Positions 1 to 5,337 of a stretch of 5,337 nucleotides of DNA are shown in pieces. The notes beneath the pieces are model-generated. The model did no database searches. It had not been told where the DNA came from and was given only the letters and a program-made list of their open reading frames with translations. Every line of letters starts with the position of its first letter. Position 1 is the first letter of the stretch. Both the position numbers and the translations under genes were made by a program. Location of the stretch: positions 48,480 through 53,816 of the forward strand of contig DEKX01000033.1 of the NCBI GenBank assembly GCA_002354095.1, written 5' to 3'. Source of the DNA: Prevotella sp. UBA2711. GTDB taxonomy: Bacteria > Bacteroidota > Bacteroidia > Bacteroidales > Bacteroidaceae.

Positions 1-1454
1 TCGACGCCACCCGCAAGGCTGGTCTGTGGGGTGTTTCCATGCCCCGTCGTTATGGCGGTCTGAACCTGCCTAACGCTGTGTTCTCCATGCTGAGCGAGAT
101 GATTTCGGCTGCTGATGCCGGATTCCAGAACATCTGGTCGCTGCAGAGTTGTATCGACACGCTGTATGAGTTCGGCTCTGAGGAACAGCGTCAGAAGTAT
201 ATCCCCCGTGTTTGTGCCGGTGAGGGTATGTCGATGGACCTGACGGAGCCCGATGCCGGTTCTGACTTGCAGCGCGTGATGCTGAAGGCTACCTTCGACG
301 AGAAAGAGAACTGCTGGCGTCTGAACGGTGTGAAGCGTTTCATCACCAACGGTGACTCAGATATCCACCTCGTACTGGCTCGCTCTGAGGAAGGCACCAA
401 GGACGGACGCGGTCTGTCGATGTTCATCTATGACAAGCGTCAGGGTGGCGTGAACGTGCGTCACATCGAGCACAAACTCGGTATCCACGGATCTCCCACC
501 TGTGAGTTGACCTATAAGAACGCGAAGGCAGAGCTCTGCGGAAGCACCCGTCTGGGTCTTATCAAATATGTGATGGCGCTGATGAACGGTGCCCGTCTGG
601 GTATCGCCGCACAGAGTGTAGGTGTTGAGCAGGAGGCTTACAACGAGGGACTGGCTTACGCCAAGGAGCGTCAGCAGTTCGGTGATAAGATCATCAACTT
701 CCCCGCTGTCTATGATATGCTTTCTCGCATGAAGGCCAAGCTCGATGCTGGTCGTTCACTCTTGTACGAGACAGCTTGCTATGTAGATGTTTACAAGTGT
801 CTCGAGGATATTGAGCGCGACCGCAAACTCACTCCCGAGGAGAAACAGGAACTGAAGAAGTACCAGCGTCTGGCTGATGCCTTCACCCCACTGGCTAAGG
901 GTATGAACTCAGAGTACGCCAACCAGAATGCCTACGATGCCATCTCTATCCACGGTGGTTCAGGCTTCATCATGGAGTACAAGAGCCAGCGCCTGTTCCG
1001 CGACGCCCGTATCTTCTCTATCTACGAGGGTACCACTCAGTTGCAGGTTGTAGCCGCTATCCGCTACATCACCAACGGCACCATGCTCAATAATATCAAG
1101 GAGATGGCTGCTAATTTGGAATGCTGCGACTGTGTAGCAGCCTTGAAGGCTCGTGTAGAGAAACTCATCCCCATCTATGAGGACGCACTGAACTACGTGA
1201 AGGCACTCGACAATCAGGATGCTCACGACTTCCTGGCTCGTCGCCTCTACGATATGACTGCCGAACTCGTAATGAGTCTGCTCATCATCCGCGATGCCTC
1301 AAAGGCTCCTGAACTCTTCAAGAAGTCTGCAAACGTTTATGTTCGTATGACCGAAGAGGATGTTTGCGGTAAGGCTGCCTACATCAAGAACTTCAAGGTA
1401 GAAGACTTGGAGAACTTTAAGGCTGCAGAGCCCGAGGCAGAAGCTGAAGCATAA
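1..1454 (+). CDS. Acyl-CoA dehydrogenase, long form with C-terminal extension (5' end missing)
   Basis: FAD-dependent dehydrogenation of an acyl-CoA thioester to the 2-enoyl-CoA in the cytoplasm, normally passing electrons to an electron-transfer flavoprotein. The frame is open to the left edge (first full codon at 3), so the ATG at 39 is internal; about 483 residues remain of a family that is usually near 570. Seen in order, numbering the visible chain: LTEPDAGSDL at about 80-89 (flavin and substrate-binding strand), YAKERQQFG near 219-227, GGSGFIMEY, then RDARIFSIYEGTTQLQ, where Glu342 (codon 1026-1028) aligns with the catalytic base of the MCAD-like enzymes. About 125 residues follow, as in the long acyl-CoA dehydrogenases with an extra C-terminal domain, ending in an acidic EAEAEA tail. 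All arginine codons I checked are CGT or CGC, suggesting high expression. The substrate cannot be told; etf genes may lie upstream, outside the window. Confidence 0.95.
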   Translation, partial: DATRKAGLWGVSMPRRYGGLNLPNAVFSMLSEMISAADAGFQNIWSLQSCIDTLYEFGSEEQRQKYIPRVCAGEGMSMDLTEPDAGSDLQRVMLKATFDEKENCWRLNGVKRFITNGDSDIHLVLARSEEGTKDGRGLSMFIYDKRQGGVNVRHIEHKLGIHGSPTCELTYKNAKAELCGSTRLGLIKYVMALMNGARLGIAAQSVGVEQEAYNEGLAYAKERQQFGDKIINFPAVYDMLSRMKAKLDAGRSLLYETACYVDVYKCLEDIERDRKLTPEEKQELKKYQRLADAFTPLAKGMNSEYANQNAYDAISIHGGSGFIMEYKSQRLFRDARIFSIYEGTTQLQVVAAIRYITNGTMLNNIKEMAANLECCDCVAALKARVEKLIPIYEDALNYVKALDNQDAHDFLARRLYDMTAELVMSLLIIRDASKAPELFKKSANVYVRMTEEDVCGKAAYIKNFKVEDLENFKAAEPEAEAEA

Positions 1455-1471
1455 ACAACAGTTTATTCTAT

Positions 1472-1517
1472 AAAAAAAGAATCCGATGAGTCACACAGAC
1501 TCATCGGATTTTTCTTT
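1472..1517. terminator. Bidirectional intrinsic terminator between convergent genes
   Basis: A perfect 12-bp stem, AATCCGATGAGT (1480-1491) with ACTCATCGGATT (1499-1510), closes a 7-nt loop (CACACAG). It is followed on the plus strand by TTT-C-TTT, giving a U-rich tract from 1509, and on the minus strand by the complement of a run of seven A (1472-1478). It can therefore stop transcripts of both the acyl-CoA dehydrogenase gene and the convergent symporter gene. The right arm and loop lie inside the last codons of the symporter gene, whose stop codon is at 1491-1493, so this structure is also coding sequence. Confidence 0.9.
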
Positions 1518-2432
1518 CATACTATACACCTTTGCGACCAAAGCGCCACTGATATTGTGCCACACGCTGAAGATGGCACCAGGAATGGTCGCCATAGGGA
1601 AAGCGGCAAAATGAATGTTTGCCAAAGAAGAAGCAAGACCACTATTTTGCATACCTACCTCAATAGAGATAGCAGAACGCTTGGGGTGTGTCAATCGCAA
1701 TAACAGCCCTATCCAATAGCCAAGGGCGAGACCGCAAAGGTTATGCAACATCACCACTACAACGACAATCAGTCCACCTGTGAGGAGCTTGGAAGCATTA
1801 TGTCCTATGATAATAGCTACCAGTGTTGCTATCATCACGGAGGAGAATGCAGGAAGATAGGCAACCATACGGCGTGTGAACTCAGGCATATAATGCTGTA
1901 TCAGGAAACCGGCAAGGATGGGGGCTATCACCACATAGAAAATGGACATCAGCATACCAACGGCATCCACATCCACAAAAGTTCCTGCCATCATCCAAGT
2001 CAGCAACGGTGTCAACAACGGAGCAAGCACCGTCGAAGTGGCTGTCATACCCACTGATAATGCCAAGTCGCCTTTGGCAAGATAGGTAATGACATTCGAG
2101 GCTGTGCCGCCAGGACAACAGCCTACGAGTATCACGCCCAATGCCAAATCAGGTGGCAATGAAAAAATCTTGCTTAATATCCAAGCGAGCAGAGGCATGA
2201 TAGTAAACTGCGCCAGACAACCTGTCAGCACATCTTTCGGACGGCTGAACACAATTCGGAAGTCATTGGGATTCAGTGTCAGTCCCATACCAAACATTAT
2301 CAATCCCAGCATAGGATTGATGACCCACGTACCCACAGCAGCAAAAGGTGCTGGCTGCCATAAAGCCAAAAGTGCCATGAGCAGCACCAATGCACCCATC
2401 CAACGGGAGATAAAATCACATATTTTCTTCAT
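1491..2432 (-). CDS. Bile acid:sodium symporter (BASS/SBF) family transporter
   Basis: Inner-membrane sodium-coupled importer of an organic anion; bacterial relatives carry bile acids, keto acids or pantoate-like compounds, and the substrate here cannot be told. The 313-residue chain matches the usual 300-330. It shows about ten hydrophobic segments (roughly residues 12-26, 35-52, 68-88, 95-115, 125-147, 157-180, 195-212, 217-245, 255-272, 280-303). Family hallmarks are visible: Gln75, GCCPGGTASN at 104-113 (first crossover helix) and SIEVGMQNSGLA at 256-267 (second crossover). Ser112, Asn113, Glu258 and Gln262 correspond to sodium-site residues known from the ASBT-type structures. I chose the ATG at 2432 (MKKICDFISRW), which begins like family members. 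An in-frame ATG at 2507 would add a 25-residue Lys/Cys-rich leader running through promoter sequence, which is unlikely. It converges on the acyl-CoA dehydrogenase gene and shares its terminator. Confidence 0.93.
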   Translation of the reverse strand: MKKICDFISRWMGALVLLMALLALWQPAPFAAVGTWVINPMLGLIMFGMGLTLNPNDFRIVFSRPKDVLTGCLAQFTIMPLLAWILSKIFSLPPDLALGVILVGCCPGGTASNVITYLAKGDLALSVGMTATSTVLAPLLTPLLTWMMAGTFVDVDAVGMLMSIFYVVIAPILAGFLIQHYMPEFTRRMVAYLPAFSSVMIATLVAIIIGHNASKLLTGGLIVVVVVMLHNLCGLALGYWIGLLLRLTHPKRSAISIEVGMQNSGLASSLANIHFAAFPMATIPGAIFSVWHNISGALVAKVYSMKEKSDESV

Positions 2433-2441
2433 ATCTGGATG

Positions 2442-2449
2442 CAAAAATA
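2442..2449 (-). promoter_or_regulatory. Possible -7 box for the symporter gene
   Basis: Read on the minus strand this is TATTTTTG, a match to the Bacteroidetes -7 consensus TAnnTTTG. It lies 9 nt before the chosen ATG, which would leave a leader of only a few nucleotides. No TTTG is found at the expected -33 distance (the site reads CAAA), so this is a weak candidate in an AT-rich stretch. Confidence 0.3.
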
Positions 2450-2468
2450 CTAAAAAAGAATGATTTCC

Positions 2469-2499
2469 TTTGCATTCCATCCGTTTTTTCGTAACTTTG
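2469..2499 (+). promoter_or_regulatory. Bacteroidetes-type promoter reading towards the small ORF
   Basis: TTTG at 2469-2472, a 19-nt spacer, then TAACTTTG at 2492-2499. This fits the known Bacteroidetes consensus (-33 TTTG, 19-21 nt, -7 TAnnTTTG). Transcription would start near 2503-2506, about 37-40 nt before the GTG at 2543. The surrounding TTTTTCGTAACTTTGCA resembles the mutY promoter on the other strand. It points away from the symporter gene and into the 3' end of purN, so its only visible sense target is the small ORF at 2543-2659. Confidence 0.6.
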
Positions 2500-2542
2500 C
2501 AAAACACTAAAAACGTTTTATTACCGTGAAGACGGATTCCCC

Positions 2543-2659
2543 GTGACTATCGTACAATACATCCTCGCCCACCCCGAGTTGCAACAGGAAGAACCTGAAT
2601 TCGACGCATGGTGCGACCGGGTGATTCAGGCTTTAGAGGAAGCGAAAACGAAGATTTAG
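2543..2659 (+). CDS. Putative 38-residue small protein, unknown function
   Basis: I do not recognise a family. The frame GTG(2543)...TAG(2657-2659) encodes 38 residues with a plausible two-helix pattern: TIVQYILAHPEL (2-13), a turn rich in Glu and Pro, then PEFDAWCDRVIQALEEAK (18-35). It has one Trp, one Cys and an acidic character, and no signal peptide or membrane helix. Support for coding: ordinary codon use for this genome, and a well-matched promoter about 45 nt upstream. Against: it is short, has a GTG start without a Shine-Dalgarno sequence, and no homologue is known to me. The frame stays open upstream to a TAA at 2492-2494 and reads KTFYYREDGFP just before the GTG, which looks protein-like but has no usual start codon. 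It could therefore be a remnant whose start is lost, or an unusually initiated gene. Its stop overlaps the purN stop region by 4 nt, tail to tail. Confidence 0.5.
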   Translation: MTIVQYILAHPELQQEEPEFDAWCDRVIQALEEAKTKI

Positions 2660-3237
2660 CCGAAGGTCTGGTTGAGCACCTGCTCTACCACCTTAGGGAA
2701 ATATTTCATTTCCAACTGATGCTCTTTCTCTGCGATATCCTCAGCGGTATCTGTTGGAGAGAGGGCAACTTTATATTGTGCAATCATCTCACCGGAATCG
2801 CAAACGGGAGTCACGTAATGCACCGTCATACCCGTTTCTGTCTCACCAGCCGCCTTCACAGCCTCATGCACATGATGGCCCCACATACCCTTACCACCAT
2901 ATTTGGGCAACAAGGCAGGATGAATATTGACGATGCGACGTGGATAGGCATCAATTAGGAAATTGGGGACAAGGGGCAGGAAGCCTGCCAATACAATAAA
3001 CCGTATGTCGTATTGCTGCAACAGGGGCATCATCACCGCTTCATTGTTCAAATCCGCTTTGGGCGTTACGGCTGTGGCTACGCCCAGGTTCTTGGCACGC
3101 GTCAAAGCGTAAGCCTCCGGTTTGTTGCTCACCACCAAAGTGCAACGATAGCGCTCGGACGTGGCGAAATACTTAATCAGGTTTTCACAGTTGCTTCCGT
3201 TTCCTGACACGAATATTGCAAAGTTTATCTTTTCCAT
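2656..3237 (-). CDS. purN: Phosphoribosylglycinamide formyltransferase (GAR transformylase)
   Basis: Cytoplasmic enzyme of de novo purine synthesis; transfers the formyl group of 10-formyltetrahydrofolate to GAR, giving FGAR. The 193-residue length is normal for a stand-alone PurN. Seen: an N-terminal phosphate-binding loop SGNGSN at 11-16; VLAGFLPLVP at 82-91; IVNIHPALLPKYGGKG at 102-117; and VTPVCDSGEMI at 142-152. Asn104, His106 and Asp147 match the Asn/His/Asp catalytic triad known in E. coli PurN (106/108/144). The ATG at 3235-3237 lies 4 nt after the mutY stop, so it is very probably translated from the mutY mRNA; I see no promoter of its own in that gap. No clear terminator follows the TAA (2656-2658), where it meets the small plus-strand ORF with overlapping stops. 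Confidence 0.97.
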   Translation of the reverse strand: MEKINFAIFVSGNGSNCENLIKYFATSERYRCTLVVSNKPEAYALTRAKNLGVATAVTPKADLNNEAVMMPLLQQYDIRFIVLAGFLPLVPNFLIDAYPRRIVNIHPALLPKYGGKGMWGHHVHEAVKAAGETETGMTVHYVTPVCDSGEMIAQYKVALSPTDTAEDIAEKEHQLEMKYFPKVVEQVLNQTFG

Positions 3238-3241
3238 TTTT

Positions 3242-4222
3242 TTATCTGTTTAGTTCTTCTAATAATAATTCTATCAATCTTGGCACACCATATTGGTCGA
3301 TGTCCGCCTCTGGAATCCAGAAATAGTCGTCAGGGAGCTGAGGCTGTTCTGCCGGTTCCCATAAGTAGAAGTCGGCATACAGGATGCGGTGGGTGAGCAC
3401 ATGCTTCACCCCTTGGCGCAATAATATGGCACCAGACGGAACCGTCTCAGTGAGCCACGGCTCGTAGAGCCCTTGCCAGATGTCACCGGCAGCACGGCGA
3501 TGGATGGCTGTCATGCCTTGATGTCTGACATATATATAGACAAGATGGCGCTCCTGCACTTTCAGTGTCTTCCGTTTGACAGGAAGCGATGCCGTCTTAC
3601 CATCATGCAGTGCCACACACGTTTCTTGCAACGGACAGACAGTGCATTGCGGATTGACAGGCGTACACTGGATAGCCCCAAAGTCCATCATCGCCTGATT
3701 GAACGCAGAGGCTTCATTTGCAGGCAACAGGCTATTCGCCAGAGCTGTAAATTCCTTTTTGCCTTCCGTCGTATTGATAGGTGTTTCGATACCATAATGG
3801 CGAGCCAGCACACGATAGACATTACCGTCCACCACAGCAGCGGGCAGGTTAAAGGCTATCGATCCAATAGCCGCCGCGGTATAGTCGCCCACCCCTTTCA
3901 GCCGTTTGATACCTTCCAACGTCATGGGGAATCCGCCCATCTCGACTATCTGTTTGGCTGCCTCGTGCAGGTTGCGGGCACGGCTGTAGTAGCCCAACCC
4001 CTGCCATTCGCGCAGCACCTCATCCTCAGAGGCCTGTGCCAATGCCTCCACGGTAGGCCACCGCTTCATAAACCGTTCCCAATAAGGTTTTCCCTGTTCG
4101 ATGCGCGTCTGTTGCAATATGATTTCCGACAACCATATCGCATACGGATCACGTGTTTCCCTCCAGGGCAACACTCTTCCGTTCTCTCGGAACCATTCCA
4201 GTATAGCAACAGTAAAACTCAC
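3242..4222 (-). CDS. mutY: A/G-specific adenine DNA glycosylase
   Basis: Base-excision repair enzyme that removes adenine mispaired with 8-oxoguanine. It has 326 residues, slightly shorter than E. coli MutY (350). Domains: an N-terminal six-helix core with PWRETRDPYAIWLSEIILQQT (19-39), carrying catalytic Glu33; a helix-hairpin-helix GIKRLKGVGDYTAAAIGS (104-121); catalytic Asp132 in VVDGNVYRVLAR. The [4Fe-4S] cluster cysteines are 186, 193, 196 and 202 (C-x6-C-x2-C-x5-C). The NUDIX-like 8-oxoG recognition domain runs from about 225 to the end and includes HVLTH at 274-278, in the place of the FSH loop of other MutY proteins. The start is a GTG: an in-frame TGA lies 6 nt upstream (4226-4228) and the next Met is residue 52, so no other start is credible. 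It is first in an operon with purN, 4 nt downstream. Confidence 0.97.
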   Translation of the reverse strand: MSFTVAILEWFRENGRVLPWRETRDPYAIWLSEIILQQTRIEQGKPYWERFMKRWPTVEALAQASEDEVLREWQGLGYYSRARNLHEAAKQIVEMGGFPMTLEGIKRLKGVGDYTAAAIGSIAFNLPAAVVDGNVYRVLARHYGIETPINTTEGKKEFTALANSLLPANEASAFNQAMMDFGAIQCTPVNPQCTVCPLQETCVALHDGKTASLPVKRKTLKVQERHLVYIYVRHQGMTAIHRRAAGDIWQGLYEPWLTETVPSGAILLRQGVKHVLTHRILYADFYLWEPAEQPQLPDDYFWIPEADIDQYGVPRLIELLLEELNR

Positions 4223-4228
4223 AAGTCA

Positions 4229-4245
4229 CAGGTCTATAGACGCTG
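4229..4245. promoter_or_regulatory. Dyad abutting the mutY -7 box, possible operator
   Basis: A perfect 10-bp palindrome GTCTATAGAC (4232-4241), extended by CAG on the left and CTG on the right with one unpaired G (4242). It directly touches the -7 box at 4246-4253 and would cover the expected transcription start of mutY. A 10-bp palindrome can arise by chance, so regulatory function is an inference from position. Confidence 0.3.
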
Positions 4246-4253
4246 CAAAGGTA
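4246..4253 (-). promoter_or_regulatory. -7 box of the mutY-purN operon
   Basis: On the minus strand this reads TACCTTTG, a match to the Bacteroidetes -7 consensus TAnnTTTG, inside TTTTCCGTACCTTTGCA, the same extended motif as the plus promoter at 2469-2499. Transcription would start near 4240, leaving a leader of about 17 nt before the GTG at 4222. No good -33 TTTG is seen 19-21 nt upstream; that stretch is only AT-rich. The rest of the 101-nt gap to the upstream ATPase gene holds nothing else I can support. Confidence 0.6.
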
Positions 4254-4323
4254 CGGAAAATCGTTGAATTTGATGTTATTTTACCCCAAAAAGTTGCAAG
4301 TCTCATATGAAAGACTATCTTTT

Positions 4324-5337
4324 TCAAACAGTCCACTCTAAGTAGTTCGCAGGTGTAACCACCACAAACTGACGGAGCGCATATCCATTCTTGAATGGTG
4401 AGGGTACTGACACTGAGGCCTTTTTCGGATTCCATTTCATTTCAAAGGCTGTGAACGCACCGTCGCATTCCTCTATGTAGTCAATCTCCTGCTGCTGAGT
4501 GGTTCGCCAGAAATAACTCTTGGCATAATTGCCTTTGTAATGATTATGCTTCATGCGCTCACTGATGAAAAAGTTCTCCCACAGTGCACCAACGTCATTG
4601 CGCAAGGCAAGTGGAGTGAAGTTCTGCAACACAGCATTGCGGATGCCGTTATCATAGAAGAACACTTTGCGACCCTTCTTCAGTTCGGTCCTGACATTAC
4701 GGGAGAAAGCGGACAGACGGAATATGACGAAACACTTCTCAAGCAAGTCTATGTATTTCTCGATGGTCTTAGGGTCAGACCCTATCGTCTGAGCCAGTTC
4801 GTTATAACTCACCTCACTGCCCACCTGCAAGGCCAGAGCCACCAAGAGTTTCTCAAGTAAGGCCGGTTTACGGATGCCCTCAAGCGACAGCAAATCCTGA
4901 TAGAGGTAACTACCCGACAGGTTTGACAGCACCGCGCGGGCATCATCCCTGTGATTCAGCACATCGGGATAGGAGCCGTATATCAAGCGTGTTTCCAACA
5001 GTTGTTTCACTCCCAGCAGTCCCTGCTCATTCACCAGTTCGCCCGTAGAGAGTGGATACAGATTGTACTCCCACTTTCGTCCCGTCAGAGGCTCGTTGAT
5101 GGTGTCACGTAACTGTAGCGATGACGAACCTGTAACCAACAATTGAACATCAGGAAAATTGTCAACTATCAATTTTAGCGTCAGTCCAACATTCGTTACC
5201 CGCTGTGCCTCGTCTATCAACACTATCTTGTGACTGCCTATCAGCAAGCGCAACTGCTGACTGTTTATGTTCGTCAACATCTCGCGCACTTCCGGCTCAT
5301 CGCAGTTCAGTCGCAAGATTTGCTCAGTCCTGTCTTT
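4324..5337 (-). CDS. AAA_14/DUF4143 family ATPase (5' end missing)
   Basis: A P-loop ATPase of the widespread AAA_14 plus DUF4143 architecture; the cellular role of the family is not established. The frame is open to the right edge, beginning KDRTEQIL; a TTG at 5314-5316 is an internal leucine, not the start. 337 residues are visible and about 50 or more, with the Walker A loop, lie outside. Seen (visible numbering): Walker B KIVLIDEAQRV with Asp42-Glu43; VTGSSSLQLR at 68-77, sensor-1-like; TGRKWEYNLYPLSTGEL around 85-100, typical of AAA_14; RLIYGSYPDVL near 117-127, where DUF4143 begins; a winged-helix-like stretch (YNELAQTIGSDPKTIEKYI); and a C-terminal QQEIDYIE...AFEMKWN (about 282-303), with Asp286, Glu299 and Lys301 spaced like a PD-(D/E)xK nuclease-type fold. 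It has the same orientation as mutY but is 101 nt away with an intervening promoter, so it is likely a separate unit. Confidence 0.92.
   Translation of the reverse strand, partial: KDRTEQILRLNCDEPEVREMLTNINSQQLRLLIGSHKIVLIDEAQRVTNVGLTLKLIVDNFPDVQLLVTGSSSLQLRDTINEPLTGRKWEYNLYPLSTGELVNEQGLLGVKQLLETRLIYGSYPDVLNHRDDARAVLSNLSGSYLYQDLLSLEGIRKPALLEKLLVALALQVGSEVSYNELAQTIGSDPKTIEKYIDLLEKCFVIFRLSAFSRNVRTELKKGRKVFFYDNGIRNAVLQNFTPLALRNDVGALWENFFISERMKHNHYKGNYAKSYFWRTTQQQEIDYIEECDGAFTAFEMKWNPKKASVSVPSPFKNGYALRQFVVVTPANYLEWTV

Noticed and set aside
1743..2463. Plus-strand frames (1743-2057 and 2089-2463) opposite the symporter.
   Set aside because: Composition is His- and Gln-rich from antisense reading of membrane-helix codons; no domain is visible and the symporter frame is complete.
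2433..2507. N-terminal extension of the symporter from the ATG at 2507.
   Set aside because: It adds a 25-residue leader unlike family members, covers promoter sequence on both strands, and the ATG at 2432 begins exactly as the family does.
2524..2544. Alternating hairpins CCGT/ACGG before the GTG of the small ORF, as a riboswitch-like element.
   Set aside because: The stems are only 4 bp and would be common by chance; no aptamer-like conserved core is present.
2608..2958. A 116-codon plus-strand frame opposite purN.
   Set aside because: Shadow of purN; it is also out of frame with the small ORF at 2543-2659 and shows no protein-like pattern.
3473..4267. A 264-codon open frame on the plus strand opposite mutY.
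   Set aside because: It is the antisense shadow of mutY, which has all catalytic and cluster residues; the plus-strand translation shows no recognisable domain and is rich in Arg, His and Cys, as shadows are.
4299..4316. AGTCT/AGACT stem with an 8-nt loop after the ATPase gene, as a terminator.
   Set aside because: Only 5 bp, and on the minus strand, where the gene ends, no T run follows directly; the T-rich stretch lies on the wrong side.
1..5337. CRISPR array, tRNA or rRNA gene, insertion sequence, phage or defence cluster.
   Set aside because: No regularly spaced repeats, cloverleaf, terminal inverted repeats, transposase or phage domains were seen on either strand.

Overview
The window looks like an ordinary chromosomal segment of a Bacteroidales bacterium, most likely Prevotella or a close relative. 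Two candidate promoters carry the Bacteroidetes-type -7 box TAnnTTTG inside a shared longer motif (about TTTTyCGTAmCTTTGCA). Start codons lack clear Shine-Dalgarno sequences. The protein families (long acyl-CoA dehydrogenase with an acidic tail, AAA_14/DUF4143 ATPase, PurN with a GGKGMWGHHVHEAV segment) are typical of that group. The genus is an inference from style, not a database match.

Layout from left to right. (1) Positions 1-1454, plus strand: the 3' part of a long acyl-CoA dehydrogenase gene, cut by the left edge. (2) 1480-1510: a strong bidirectional terminator that overlaps the last codons of the next gene. (3) 1491-2432, minus: a BASS-family sodium symporter, convergent with the dehydrogenase. 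(4) 2433-2655: a gap holding a weak minus promoter candidate for the symporter, a well-matched plus promoter (2469-2499), and a 38-codon plus ORF (2543-2659) that I propose as an unannotated small gene. (5) 2656-3237 purN and 3242-4222 mutY, both minus, 4 nt apart, forming an operon with mutY first. (6) 4223-4323: the mutY promoter region, with a dyad touching the -7 box. (7) 4324-5337, minus: an AAA_14/DUF4143 ATPase cut by the right edge, so its Walker A motif is not visible.

The genes do not form one pathway. The dehydrogenase is flavin-dependent acyl-CoA metabolism; the symporter is an organic-anion importer of unknown substrate; MutY repairs A:8-oxoG mispairs; PurN makes a formyl transfer in purine synthesis; the ATPase is of unknown role. 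I found no RNA gene, CRISPR array, mobile element or defence cluster. The least explained part is the promoter-borne 38-codon ORF that runs tail to tail into purN with a 4-nt overlap.
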